Positions 1 to 8,751 of a DNA stretch of 41,085 bases are shown one piece after another. Position 1 is the first letter of the stretch, and every line of letters starts with the position of its first letter. This DNA is from Sporocytophaga myxococcoides (GTDB lineage: Bacteria > Bacteroidota > Bacteroidia > Cytophagales > Cytophagaceae), in contig NZ_BBLT01000002.1 of assembly GCF_000775915.1 (NCBI RefSeq), forward strand, positions 780,384-821,468, read 5' to 3'. A program made the position numbers and the translations under genes. Below the pieces are notes generated by a model. That model ran no database searches and had not been told where the DNA came from. It saw nothing but the letters and a program-made list of their open reading frames with translations.

Positions 1-2485
1 AATATACACTGCTGGAATAATAAGAACCTAAGTACAAAGCTGAATCTGTTATATTATTCTCATATTTGGAAATATAAAAATCTAAATTAGTAGAATATGA
101 ATCCTCTGTACCATGATTATATAAGTATCCTGATACATTAACAGTGTTTCCTGCAACCGCTTTGGAAGGGTTTACTCTTTGAGTATTTACAGATAAATCA
201 ACATTTGGAGTAATGATTCTTATTCTGGTGTATGCAATATTATTATTTTCATCGGTCTCTTTGGTATTGTTGTTTGAATCCGTTTTAACAATCAGATAAT
301 AGTTTCCTGCCGGCACAGTGGTTGGAATGTAAATGTACTGGTTATAGTAATTAACATTACCAGGGTACAGGTCATATCCATAATAGGTGCCAAGATTTAT
401 ATCGGAATCATTATAAATTGTGTCTGTTGATAATACAAATCCTGTATAGTGATAAGGGAAAGTGATATCGCCCAAATTGGATTCCTTATAACTAAGATAT
501 ATGCCGGATCCAACAGTTACCATTTCTGATGATTTGGTCAAATTGCTGATGGCAATATCATATGATGGAACCTTAACTTTTACTTTAATGAAGGCATCAT
601 TATTGAATTCATTGGATTCGCTTACATTTTTGTAATCATCTGCCTTGGCAATCAGAAAATAATCCCCATCGGCTACGGTGGAAGGTATGTAAGAATTCAC
701 TGAATAATAATTAATAGATCCTGGAGAAACATAGGAAACATAGCTTTGACCTACGAGGTAATCATATTCATCGACTATCGAATCTTTCGAAAGATAAAAA
801 TTGGTATAGCTGGAGCTTGCATAATAGGTTCCGGTATTGTTTATACTATATGAAACATAAAATGAATTGCCAGCACTGAGGATTGTATCTTTAGTGAATA
901 AACTTGTGATTGATAAGTCAACACTAGGCAGCACTATATTCACAGGTACAGATGCAATGTTATTATCTTCATTCGATTCTGCAACATAATTCAGATAATC
1001 AGCTTTTGCTATAAGGTAATATGTCCCTGGCTCAAAATTATAGGTAGGTATTGATAGATAAAAATATCTTAAATCATTTGGATACAAATAATCAAAGTAT
1101 TTTGATTGAACAAAGATATCGCTTGAGTCAAGATGTGAGTCTTTAGACAGATAAAAGCCCATGTAACTGGAAGAGGTAAAAACAGATCCTATATTGCTTA
1201 AATATCCGTTTGCATAAAAGTAGTCTCCTCTGAGAACAGTGATTGTACTATCAAAAAGCACAGTAGTAAGATCTGCATCTGTTGTACCTATTGTAATCGG
1301 TAGTGTAAATGTATTATTATGCTCGTTGCTTTCTGAAACTGAATTGTAGCTATCTGCCTGTGCTATCAGATAATAGAAACCTGATGCTAAATCAGCAGGA
1401 ATTACCGCATATTCAGATTTGTAAATGCCATCCTGAGGATTTAATCCTGCCACATATGCTTTACTCAGTGCTATAGCAGAAGAGTCAATATAAGTGCTTG
1501 TGGAAAGATAGAAATTTGTATAATGCTCACCTGCAGATCCTGTTCCTATATTTCTTTCTATAAAGCTCAGAGTTATACTATCCCCAGGGTTCAATCTATT
1601 CGGATTTTCAATTCTGGCGCTGTCAAGTATCAGATCAGCGAAACCATTTCCTGAAATGTAAAATCTTCTTGCAATAGTATTATTATATTCCTGCGTTTCT
1701 GATACACTATTATATACATCCAAAGCTGCAATTAAATAATACCAGCCTTTTGAAAGGGGAGGTAGGGCTATCTTCACATCCGAATAAGAAGAAGTGTTTC
1801 CGGCTAGTCCATCCGATTTTTTGCTTAAAAGCAAGGGATCAAAGTTATCCAAAGTGGAGTCCTTTGAAAGGTAAAAACCAACTTCATAACTTCCGGAAAA
1901 ATCTATTCCAAGGTTGCTTTCGCCAAGACTTGCAATTACTTGATTGGAGACGATTAGACTATCATCTACCGACAGAAAAGTTGGATATAAGTCAATCGAA
2001 AAGCCTGATGTGCCAATATTTATTGGGAAGATATATTTATTGTTGAACTCATTGGTTTCGTATACCTCGTTGCCTGCGTCTGTGTATGAAACCAGGAAAT
2101 AGGCCCCTGCAGTTATATCTTTCGGAATGTAAAGACCTGTACTATCTAGTATTGAAGTTTGGGAAGGAAGTGGGGACAGATAGGACGAACCCACAAAATA
2201 AGCCTTTGCTTTATCAGGCAATGTCCAGGATGTATCCGCAGTAAGGTAATAGTCCGTTCGGTTGGAAGGTGCTATTCCAAATCCTGCATTGTAAACCTTA
2301 CTAAAAACTGTAATGTAGGATCCCGGATTTGTGTTTTCAGGATAGACCTGCTGGCTGACCCTCGTCAGATCGGCTTGGGGAAAATCAATGGTATCCACAG
2401 CTTGTGCCTCTGATTGAAGTGAATTCCCGCCCTGGAAAAGAACCAGCAACAGAAATTTTAAGATTAAAATCTTGTTTTTTTTCAT
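1..2485 (-). CDS. Secreted CARDB-repeat protein, partial (C-terminus outside window)
   Basis: The minus-strand frame stays open from an ATG at 2485 to the window edge, giving at least 828 residues. It starts with a lysine-rich signal peptide (MKKNKILILKFLLLVLF, then a likely cut after SEAQA). Six complete repeats of about 115-130 residues and part of a seventh follow. Each has a FYLSKDS-like strand in the middle and ends with a YYLIAKAD motif and a (V/K)SE(S/T)NE.NN motif. This is the pattern of CARDB (cell-adhesion-related) Ig-like domains, usually found in surface or secreted proteins of gliding Bacteroidota and archaea. Repeat ends lie near 2040, 1675, 1320, 965, 605 and 245. No catalytic domain is visible. 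A T9SS sorting domain is plausible at the unseen C-terminus but cannot be shown. The gene is divergent from the GH3 gene. Confidence 0.88.
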   Translation of the reverse strand, partial: MKKNKILILKFLLLVLFQGGNSLQSEAQAVDTIDFPQADLTRVSQQVYPENTNPGSYITVFSKVYNAGFGIAPSNRTDYYLTADTSWTLPDKAKAYFVGSSYLSPLPSQTSILDSTGLYIPKDITAGAYFLVSYTDAGNEVYETNEFNNKYIFPINIGTSGFSIDLYPTFLSVDDSLIVSNQVIASLGESNLGIDFSGSYEVGFYLSKDSTLDNFDPLLLSKKSDGLAGNTSSYSDVKIALPPLSKGWYYLIAALDVYNSVSETQEYNNTIARRFYISGNGFADLILDSARIENPNRLNPGDSITLSFIERNIGTGSAGEHYTNFYLSTSTYIDSSAIALSKAYVAGLNPQDGIYKSEYAVIPADLASGFYYLIAQADSYNSVSESNEHNNTFTLPITIGTTDADLTTVLFDSTITVLRGDYFYANGYLSNIGSVFTSSSYMGFYLSKDSHLDSSDIFVQSKYFDYLYPNDLRYFYLSIPTYNFEPGTYYLIAKADYLNYVAESNEDNNIASVPVNIVLPSVDLSITSLFTKDTILSAGNSFYVSYSINNTGTYYASSSYTNFYLSKDSIVDEYDYLVGQSYVSYVSPGSINYYSVNSYIPSTVADGDYFLIAKADDYKNVSESNEFNNDAFIKVKVKVPSYDIAISNLTKSSEMVTVGSGIYLSYKESNLGDITFPYHYTGFVLSTDTIYNDSDINLGTYYGYDLYPGNVNYYNQYIYIPTTVPAGNYYLIVKTDSNNNTKETDENNNIAYTRIRIITPNVDLSVNTQRVNPSKAVAGNTVNVSGYLYNHGTEDSYSTNLDFYISKYENNITDSALYLGSYYSSSVY

Positions 2486-2608
2486 GTGTTTGATGATTTA
2501 AAAAAAGTGATTTTTTAAAATTATCTTTTCTACAACTAATTGGAATCCAAGTAACCCCGTTCATTTAGTTAAATTGATGGATTTTATAAAGAATAAGTTG
2601 GAGAAAAT

Positions 2609-2616
2609 TAATTTTG
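2609..2616 (+). promoter_or_regulatory. Candidate -7 box (TAnnTTTG) for the GH3 gene
   Basis: TAATTTTG matches the Bacteroidota -7 consensus TAnnTTTG. It lies 73 bases before the ATG at 2689, in the divergent gap between the CARDB gene and the glycosidase. No good -33 TTG is seen at the usual spacing. If real, it overlaps the alternative TTG start at 2614 and so argues for the ATG at 2689. Confidence 0.3.
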
Positions 2617-2688
2617 ACTCTGATTGTTTGTTTTGTTGCTTTACCTAATTCTCATATCTTTAGTCTCTCAAATCATACTTATATTGCA

Positions 2689-4941
2689 ATGCGTTACATT
2701 ATAGCAGGAACCTTATTCTGCATAGCCTTATTCGCTATAATTTCATTTAATTCATCCGTATCTTCTGAAAGAAAAAATGCTGATCCTCGGGTAGAAGAGC
2801 TGCTGGCCAAAATGTCTCTGGAAGAAAAAATTGGTCAGATGACTCAGATTAATATTACCAAAATTGTTACAGATTCACTGGCTGCAGCTTATGATTCCGC
2901 AACAACTCTGGTCATTGATACCAATAAGGTTATTCACTATGTAACGAAATATCATGTCGGGTCTTTCCTTAATGGAAGGGCAATGCCACCCGATGTCTGG
3001 TTCAGATTTACAAATCAGCTTCAGCGTGTCAATATGCGTTATTCCAAGAATAAAATTCCTATCATTTATGGTGTAGATCATGTTCATGGCAGTAGTTATT
3101 TAAGTAATGGTACTATCTTTCCGCACAACATCAATATCGCCTGCTCTTTTGATACTACCTTTGCTTATGAAGAAGGCTGGATCACTGCAACAGAAACAGC
3201 AGACTTGTATCATCGTTGGATATTCGCTCCTGTCTTTGATCTGGGGAAGAATAAATTCTGGGGCAGGTACTATGAAACTTTTGGAGAAGATCCATATCTG
3301 ATTTCAAAAATGGGGGCTGCATATGTACGAGGACTTCAGGGTAACACCGAAATCGCACCATACAAAGCCGCTGCATGTGCAAAACATTTTCTTGGATACT
3401 CAGATCCAAAATCCGGTTGGGATAGGTCTCCTGCTGAAATTCCCGATCAGGCATTAAGAGAGTTCTACCTTCCTCCATTTAAAGCTGCGGTAGAGGCTGG
3501 TGTTAAAACGGTAATGATTAATAGCGGTGAGATCAATGGAATTCCAGTACATGCAAACTATGACATTCTTACCAAACTTCTGAGAAATGAATTGGGCTTT
3601 GACGGAATTGCAGTAACAGACTGGATGGACATTATCGCATTGCAGAAAATGCACTATGTAGCAGAAAACGAAAAGGAAGCTACTTTCTTGGCTATCAATG
3701 CCGGAGTCGATATGGCAATGGTTCCGTTGAATACGGACTTTTGTGATCATTTGCTTGCATTGGTTAAAGAAGGAAGAATCAGTGAAGAAAGAATAAATCA
3801 GTCAGTACGTCGTATTCTTAAGGTGAAGTTTGATATAGGTCTTTTTGATCAGCCTTATCCCAGAAATGACAGGTTCAATAAAATCGGTTCTAAGGAGCAT
3901 AAAGTAAAAGCTTTAAATGCTGCAAAAGAATCTTTGGTACTAATGAAGAACGATCAGGATGTGCTGCCAATTAAAGCTGGCAAAAAGACTATACTAGTGG
4001 TAGGTGAAACAGCTGATAAAAAAATACCTCTTTGTGGTGGATGGACATATAGGTTCATGGCTAAAAGCGAATACTGGTTTCCTAAAGACATGAAGACTAT
4101 TTATGGAGCCCTTAAAGATGAGTTTGCTGGTTCAAAGGTCATATTTGCTAAAGAGAATGAAATTAAAAAGTTAGCATCTTCTGCTGATATAATTATAGCT
4201 GCAGCTGGCGAAGAGAATGCATATGCAGAAACAGACGGTAGTATTAACGACCTTGAACTGTCAGAATCTCAGATTTCATTGGTAAAAACGGCAATAGCAA
4301 CGGGAAAACCAGTTGTTCTTGTACTTACAGAAGGCAGGCCAAGAATCATAAGTAAGATTTACGACCAGTGTAAAGCAGTTCTGTTTGCAGGTCTTCCAGG
4401 AGTCGAGGGAGCTCAGGCCATTGCAGAGGTAATCAGTGGTAAAACCAATCCAAGTGGCAAATTTTCTTTTACTTATCCTTACAAGCAAGGGCATATCATC
4501 CCTTATAATCATAAGCAAAGTGAATACTCTATATTGAGACCGGTAGAAGGAGAATTAAAAAGATTTGCAATTTGTGAATTTGGACAGGGACTAAGCTATA
4601 CAAAATTTTCATACACTAAAATAAATCTTAGTGATACTGTAATTAGTACCTCTGGAAAGATAACGGCTAAAGTAACTGTTTCAAATGTCGGTAAGGTAGC
4701 CGGTAAAGAATCAGTACTTTGGTTTCTTGCTGATGAATATGGATCAATAACCAGACCAGTCAAAGAACTTAAGTACTTTGAGAAAAAGGAATTGCAGCCA
4801 GGACAGTCTCTTGAATTTACATTCGTTATTGAATCAGGCAAGCATTTGTGGTTTCCCGATAAAGAAGGTAAAAAAATTCTGGAGTCAGGATATTTTACTC
4901 TCATCGTGGGAGATCAGAAAGCAAGATTCCGATTAAAATAA
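2689..4941 (+). CDS. Glycoside hydrolase family 3 beta-glucosidase, exported
   Basis: This enzyme should release glucose or a related sugar from the non-reducing end of beta-glucans or cello-oligosaccharides, probably in the periplasm or at the outer membrane. The 750 residues show an N-terminal signal peptide (MRYIIAGTLFCIALFAII), a GH3 barrel (EEKIGQMTQ, GVDHVHG, RYYETFGEDP, CAKHFLGYS), the nucleophile motif GIAVTDWMD with Asp311, the second alpha/beta domain (SLVLMKNDQDVLPI; ENAYAETDG in the acid/base region) and a C-terminal fibronectin-III-like domain (GKESVLWFLADEYGS). A TTG at 2614 would extend the frame by 25 residues, but the ATG at 2689 puts the signal peptide at the N-terminus. Family and fold are firm; the substrate is inferred. 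It is consistent with a polysaccharide-degrading lifestyle. Confidence 0.93.
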   Translation: MRYIIAGTLFCIALFAIISFNSSVSSERKNADPRVEELLAKMSLEEKIGQMTQINITKIVTDSLAAAYDSATTLVIDTNKVIHYVTKYHVGSFLNGRAMPPDVWFRFTNQLQRVNMRYSKNKIPIIYGVDHVHGSSYLSNGTIFPHNINIACSFDTTFAYEEGWITATETADLYHRWIFAPVFDLGKNKFWGRYYETFGEDPYLISKMGAAYVRGLQGNTEIAPYKAAACAKHFLGYSDPKSGWDRSPAEIPDQALREFYLPPFKAAVEAGVKTVMINSGEINGIPVHANYDILTKLLRNELGFDGIAVTDWMDIIALQKMHYVAENEKEATFLAINAGVDMAMVPLNTDFCDHLLALVKEGRISEERINQSVRRILKVKFDIGLFDQPYPRNDRFNKIGSKEHKVKALNAAKESLVLMKNDQDVLPIKAGKKTILVVGETADKKIPLCGGWTYRFMAKSEYWFPKDMKTIYGALKDEFAGSKVIFAKENEIKKLASSADIIIAAAGEENAYAETDGSINDLELSESQISLVKTAIATGKPVVLVLTEGRPRIISKIYDQCKAVLFAGLPGVEGAQAIAEVISGKTNPSGKFSFTYPYKQGHIIPYNHKQSEYSILRPVEGELKRFAICEFGQGLSYTKFSYTKINLSDTVISTSGKITAKVTVSNVGKVAGKESVLWFLADEYGSITRPVKELKYFEKKELQPGQSLEFTFVIESGKHLWFPDKEGKKILESGYFTLIVGDQKARFRLK

Positions 4942-4970
4942 ATGGTATCAAAATTTAATATCTAGCTTCT

Positions 4971-5396
4971 ATGAATGTAAAGATCCTTTTAAGAATTGCT
5001 TCCGGACTACTGATTTTTCATTTGATTGCTCATACTTTAGGGCATTCGGGATGGAAACGTGCGGAAGAACCTTTGAAGCAGGAAATTATAAACAAAATGA
5101 TCGGTCATAAATTCCCATTTATGGGGGCCGAAAGAAGTATGGGCGATTATTATGAAGGTTATGGTTATGCCTCAACAGTTGCTTTGGCTTTTATGGCTGT
5201 TGTATTATGGTTGATTTCCGGAGCCATAAACACGAATAAAGAATTGAGTTATAGAATTCTTTTATCATTATCTCTTGCCCTACTGTTCTGGGGTGGGATA
5301 GAGGCTTTATATTTTTTTCCTTTTGCCGCCTCTATAACCTTGCTTGCATGTCTTCTCACCCTTATTTCTGCAGTACAGCTCAGAGGAAACAAATAA
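4971..5396 (+). CDS. Small four-helix membrane protein
   Basis: This 141-residue protein has about four hydrophobic segments (roughly residues 5-25, 64-86, 93-111 and 114-135). A conserved-looking polar stretch between helices 1 and 2 contains HTLGHSGWK, HKFPFMG and RSMGDYYEGYG. It resembles an uncharacterised membrane family common in Bacteroidota and Leptospira (LIC_13387-like); that assignment is from memory and unverified. It starts 29 bases after the GH3 gene on the same strand, so co-transcription is possible, and a long inverted repeat follows it. Function unknown. Confidence 0.75.
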   Translation: MNVKILLRIASGLLIFHLIAHTLGHSGWKRAEEPLKQEIINKMIGHKFPFMGAERSMGDYYEGYGYASTVALAFMAVVLWLISGAINTNKELSYRILLSLSLALLFWGGIEALYFFPFAASITLLACLLTLISAVQLRGNK

Positions 5397-5422
5397 GTAT
5401 AGGTAGATTTATTCTTTATTTG

Positions 5423-5458
5423 ATCATAAATCCTTTCATCTTTTGAAGGATTTATGAT
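5423..5458 (+). terminator. Inverted repeat, probable terminator
   Basis: ATCATAAATCCTT at 5423-5435 is perfectly complementary to AAGGATTTATGAT at 5446-5458 (13-bp stem, 10-base loop). It lies 27 bases after the stop of the small membrane protein gene. No clean T-run follows, so it may terminate poorly or act as a 3' stabiliser. Confidence 0.5.
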
Positions 5459-5549
5459 TCAAATGCTTTTATTCTAAGCTATGAGGAGCAAACAATAATT
5501 GTTTTTTAGAGTTTCTGAAATATACCTCACTGAGTTTTTAAAAATTCTG

Positions 5550-6659
5550 ATGTTTGATGAATTGACAAGTCTGAAGGTCCGGGCAGCCGAGTTGTCAGCC
5601 ATTATTGAATGCATACCAGATGCAGTTTACATTGGTGGCCCGAAGGGAATTCTGAGAGCAAACAAGAAAGCTTTGGATATGCTTGGATTTGACACGTTGG
5701 ATGAACTTAATCAACATATAGAGATTCTGGCGGATAAGATTAAAACCAGAGATCTACATACAGGTAAGAGACTGGCTACAGAAGAAGAACCTTTTTATAA
5801 AGCTTTTTTAGGTGAAAGTAACGAGAGAGATGTAGTGACAACCCATATCAAGTCAGGAAAAGAAATAATTGTAAGATGCTCTGCTGCTCCTGTCATCATT
5901 GATGGAAAAATTATAGCTGCAATTGCCATTAATACTGATATCACAGAGAAGATTCAAAACAAACGCGACCTTGAAAGCGCCATCAAAAAACTGAGGAAGC
6001 AAAATGAAGAGTTGGATAAGTTTGTTTATACCACCTCACATGATCTTAAAGCTCCACTCAATACTATTGACCCGATTTTGCAGATTGTAAAGGATGAGAA
6101 TAAAAGTGTACTTAAAAAAGATGCCATACAATTGCTTGATATGGCTATAAGGAAGGTAAGGGATATGAGCGATTTTATTCATTCATTGTTGAAATCTGCA
6201 ACTACCTTAGAAAAAGTAAAAGAGCTGGTAGATCTGAATAAAATCCTCAACAAAGTTATAGCCTCGCTTGACATACCTTCAAACATAAATATTTTTGTAA
6301 GACACAACCTTCCCACTGTTTATTTTCATAAATATTCACTGATGCAAATTTTTCAAAACCTCTTATCGAACGCCATCAAGTTTATGGATAAGGAAAATGG
6401 TGTAATAAAAATTGATTGCAGAGAATCGGAAGATATGTATATCATATCCGTGAAAGATAATGGTCCAGGCATTGCCACGCATGAGTTAGAGAAAATTTTT
6501 GAAAAATTTGGAAAGGTGAATAAAGATCCTTCAAAGGATAGTTCAGGCCTGGGGCTGTCTATTGTAAAAGATATTATGAAGGAAAATAATGGTTCTGTAT
6601 GGGCTGAATCGGAAATTAACAAAGGTTCTACTTTTTATTTTACAATCTTTAAATCGTAA
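5550..6659 (+). CDS. Soluble PAS-domain sensor histidine kinase
   Basis: Predicted cytoplasmic histidine kinase of 369 residues. One PAS domain (about residues 12-135) is followed by a short coiled coil, the dimerisation/phosphoacceptor helix with FVYTTSHDLKAPLN (His164), and an ATPase domain with N box (LLSNAIKFM), G1 box (DNGPGIA) and G2 box (SGLGLSIVKDI). No transmembrane segment or receiver domain is present, and no response regulator gene is nearby, so its partner is elsewhere. A TTG at 5499 would add 17 residues (MFFRVSEIYLTEFLKIL); the ATG at 5550 is preferred because the PAS domain starts soon after. The PAS ligand is unknown. Its phosphoacceptor box resembles that of the large kinase at 14810-17941. 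Confidence 0.9.
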   Translation: MFDELTSLKVRAAELSAIIECIPDAVYIGGPKGILRANKKALDMLGFDTLDELNQHIEILADKIKTRDLHTGKRLATEEEPFYKAFLGESNERDVVTTHIKSGKEIIVRCSAAPVIIDGKIIAAIAINTDITEKIQNKRDLESAIKKLRKQNEELDKFVYTTSHDLKAPLNTIDPILQIVKDENKSVLKKDAIQLLDMAIRKVRDMSDFIHSLLKSATTLEKVKELVDLNKILNKVIASLDIPSNINIFVRHNLPTVYFHKYSLMQIFQNLLSNAIKFMDKENGVIKIDCRESEDMYIISVKDNGPGIATHELEKIFEKFGKVNKDPSKDSSGLGLSIVKDIMKENNGSVWAESEINKGSTFYFTIFKS

Positions 6660-6732
6660 ACTCCTTATTTGAGTTGCTGATAAACAAATAGCGGATTCTC
6701 TTGTTGACTTTGCTGTTTCATTCGTTTAAAGC

Positions 6733-7413
6733 ATGCCTCTAGTCAGAAAAAAACATCCATTGGCAATAAGATGGTTCCACTGGGTAAATTTCCCCGTTCT
6801 TGCAATGATGCTCTGGAGTGGTCTCTGGATTTACTGGGCCAATGATGAATATAATATAAAGGTAGGAGGATTGGTGGTTGTAAAATTTTTTCCTCAATGG
6901 TTCTATGAAGCCTTTAATATTCCTTTTAATCTTGCTGTAGGCATGGCCTGGCACTTTATGTTTATGTGGGTATTTATGCTTAATGGGTTTGCCTATGTGT
7001 GTTATACTCTGTTTTCAGGAGAATGGAAATACTTGCTTCCAGGCAAAGGATCTTTTAAGAACGCAATAAAAGTAACACTTCATGACATTGGCCTTCGGAA
7101 AGAACTTCCTCCTGTCACGAAATTTAATGGTGCACAACAGATAGCTTATACAAGTATTATTATTTTCGGGGCTGGTTCGGTCCTTACCGGATTGGCCATA
7201 TACAAGCCTATACAGCTTTTATGGCTTACTTCTTTTCTTGGTGGTTATAAAACTGCAAGGCTATTTCATTTTTGTCTGGCTCTTAGTTATGTTTTCTTTT
7301 TTATTATTCATGTCGTCCAGGTAATAAGGGCAGGATGGAATAATTTCAGATCAATGATTACAGGTATTGAAGTTGTTACCATGAGCAAAAACACTAAAGA
7401 AAATGAAACATGA
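6733..7413 (+). CDS. Membrane cytochrome b (b561-type), electron partner of the molybdoenzyme
   Basis: This 226-residue integral membrane protein has 4-5 hydrophobic helices and histidines placed like b-type heme ligands: His16 (IRWFHWVNF), His74 (MAWHFMF), His179 (ARLFHF) and His193 (IIHVVQV). This fits the cytochrome b/b6 or b561 domain seen in formate dehydrogenase, hydrogenase and thiosulfate-reductase cytochromes. Its last 11 bases overlap the start of the downstream sulfite-oxidase-like gene. The pair therefore probably forms a two-subunit membrane oxidoreductase linking the quinone pool to a periplasmic molybdenum site. The direction of electron flow cannot be read from sequence. Confidence 0.85.
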   Translation: MPLVRKKHPLAIRWFHWVNFPVLAMMLWSGLWIYWANDEYNIKVGGLVVVKFFPQWFYEAFNIPFNLAVGMAWHFMFMWVFMLNGFAYVCYTLFSGEWKYLLPGKGSFKNAIKVTLHDIGLRKELPPVTKFNGAQQIAYTSIIIFGAGSVLTGLAIYKPIQLLWLTSFLGGYKTARLFHFCLALSYVFFFIIHVVQVIRAGWNNFRSMITGIEVVTMSKNTKENET

Positions 7414-8206
7414 CAATGAAAATGATATTAAGAACATTTCTGAACAAGAAATGCGTAGGACAACTATTAAGTCACTTGTAGTCTTTGTCTTGGGAGGATT
7501 TGGTTTGTTGAGTGGTATCAAATGGTTTGTTTCTGGTGCAGACGCAGATGGGTTATCCAAACCACTGAGAAAGATTCTTGAGGTGAATAGAGAAGTTGCG
7601 AACATATTTTACAGTAATAAAAATTTAGCGCCTGTTTTTCCAAAGGACCAAGCAGCTTTAGAACCGAGACTTAATGGAACGATTGGTCTTGAAAGTTCAA
7701 TAGATCTGGATGCCTGGATGCTCAATATTCAAAACAACGGAACTATACGTGAATTGAATAAATTAACTATGACGATTACTTTGGATGACATTAAGAAGCT
7801 ACCTAAAACAGAGCTTACTTTTGAGTTTAAATGCATAGAAGGATGGAGTGAAATTTCTAATTGGGGTGGGGCTAAATTTTCTGACTTTATGATAGAATAC
7901 GGACTGGGAGGTCTTAATGCTGATGACGAAATTACGAATCTTGCAGAGCACGTAAAGCTGGAAACTCCAGATGGAGCTTATTACGTAGGACTTGATATAA
8001 AAAGTGCTTTACATCCTCAAACTTTACTTTGCTATGAAATGAACGGCCGACCACTCACTTCTGAGCACGGAGCTCCGCTACGCCTTATAGTACCTATAAA
8101 GTATGGAATCAAAAGTATAAAGAGAATTGGAAAAATAACATTCGTCGGTAACCGCCCATCGGATTATTGGGCTGAGAGGGGTTATGATTATTATGCAGGC
8201 TTGTAA
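7403..8206 (+). CDS. Molybdopterin-dependent oxidoreductase, sulfite oxidase/MsrP-like
   Basis: This 267-residue protein has a sulfite-oxidase-family molybdopterin domain. FKCIEGWSE carries the likely molybdenum-ligand Cys144; WGGAKFSDF, CYEMNGRPL and HGAPLRLIVP are further family motifs. The N-terminus has twin arginines (EMRRTTIKS, Arg18-Arg19) followed by a hydrophobic segment (residues 24-40). This fits Tat export or a Tat-anchored protein, as expected for a cofactor-loaded enzyme. It overlaps the cytochrome b gene by 11 bases, so translation is coupled. Candidate substrates are sulfite, or methionine sulfoxide in proteins as for MsrP; the sequence does not decide. The gene converges on the thioredoxin-like gene with a 2-base gap containing part of a short palindrome (8206-8220). 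Confidence 0.85.
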   Translation: MKHDNENDIKNISEQEMRRTTIKSLVVFVLGGFGLLSGIKWFVSGADADGLSKPLRKILEVNREVANIFYSNKNLAPVFPKDQAALEPRLNGTIGLESSIDLDAWMLNIQNNGTIRELNKLTMTITLDDIKKLPKTELTFEFKCIEGWSEISNWGGAKFSDFMIEYGLGGLNADDEITNLAEHVKLETPDGAYYVGLDIKSALHPQTLLCYEMNGRPLTSEHGAPLRLIVPIKYGIKSIKRIGKITFVGNRPSDYWAERGYDYYAGL

Positions 8207-8208
8207 TT

Positions 8209-8688
8209 CTAATTTAGAATCTCTAACAGATCTTTTTCCAAAGTGTTTTGAGGGCTTTCTACAATTCTTCCGGCTTCTTTACCATTGATCAAAATAATAA
8301 AGGTTGGAATAGAATGTATCTTATATTTTTTCTCAAGCTTCTCAGGTGATTTTTTATCATGGTTAAGCAAGTACAGCGTTATCTTTTCTTTTTTAATATT
8401 GGCCTCATCTGTGATTTTATAAAATTTAGGAAGCTCTCTCTGGGTATCCCCGCACCAGGTGCCACCGAAGACAATAAAGGAAAGTTTACTTCCTTTGTCG
8501 GACAGTGGTTTTATGATTGTTGTGTCGGGCTGATAAAGATTATAACCTTCAGAAAACCACGGAAAATTTGAATTAACTTCTTTAATGTCGGTTTTTCCCG
8601 TCAAATCTTTTTCTCCGGAGCTCTGTGCTATACAGTTATTAATTGCAATGACTGCAATTAGTATTATAAGAAAACCCGATATCCGCAT
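8209..8688 (-). CDS. Exported thioredoxin-like protein with WCGDT motif
   Basis: This 159-residue protein has a signal peptide (MRISGFLIILIAVIAINNC) and a thioredoxin fold: VFGGTWCGDTQRELP, then KYKIHSIPTFIIL with the cis-proline. The usual CxxC is replaced by CxxT, leaving a single active-site cysteine. It is therefore unlikely to be an ordinary dithiol oxidoreductase. It could act by a monothiol mechanism, reduce mixed disulfides or bind a client. It lies 63 bases downstream of the WYL regulator on the same strand and converges on the molybdoenzyme gene. Substrate unknown. Confidence 0.82.
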   Translation of the reverse strand: MRISGFLIILIAVIAINNCIAQSSGEKDLTGKTDIKEVNSNFPWFSEGYNLYQPDTTIIKPLSDKGSKLSFIVFGGTWCGDTQRELPKFYKITDEANIKKEKITLYLLNHDKKSPEKLEKKYKIHSIPTFIILINGKEAGRIVESPQNTLEKDLLEILN

Positions 8689-8751
8689 ATTAACTTAACC
8701 TCATTAATGTCTTTGTGTTTTGATTACCATTTCAGAGTGTAATATAAATTA

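Noticed and set aside
1-2040. Possible CRISPR or DNA-level tandem repeat because of recurring ATTCATTGG-like words
   Set aside because: The recurrence comes from codons for the NE.NN motif in protein repeats about 360 bases apart. There is no short-repeat/spacer structure.
1750-2413. Plus-strand frames inside the CARDB gene (98 and 84 codons)
   Set aside because: They are antisense to a long, repeat-bearing, signal-peptide-containing frame that is clearly the real gene.
2614-2688. TTG-initiated 25-residue extension of the GH3 protein
   Set aside because: It would bury the signal peptide and overlaps a candidate -7 box. The ATG at 2689 is better.
8206-8220. ATTCTAA-T-TTAGAAT palindrome at the convergent gene junction
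   Set aside because: Loop of one base and AT-rich stem are too weak for a terminator, and it mostly overlaps stop codons.
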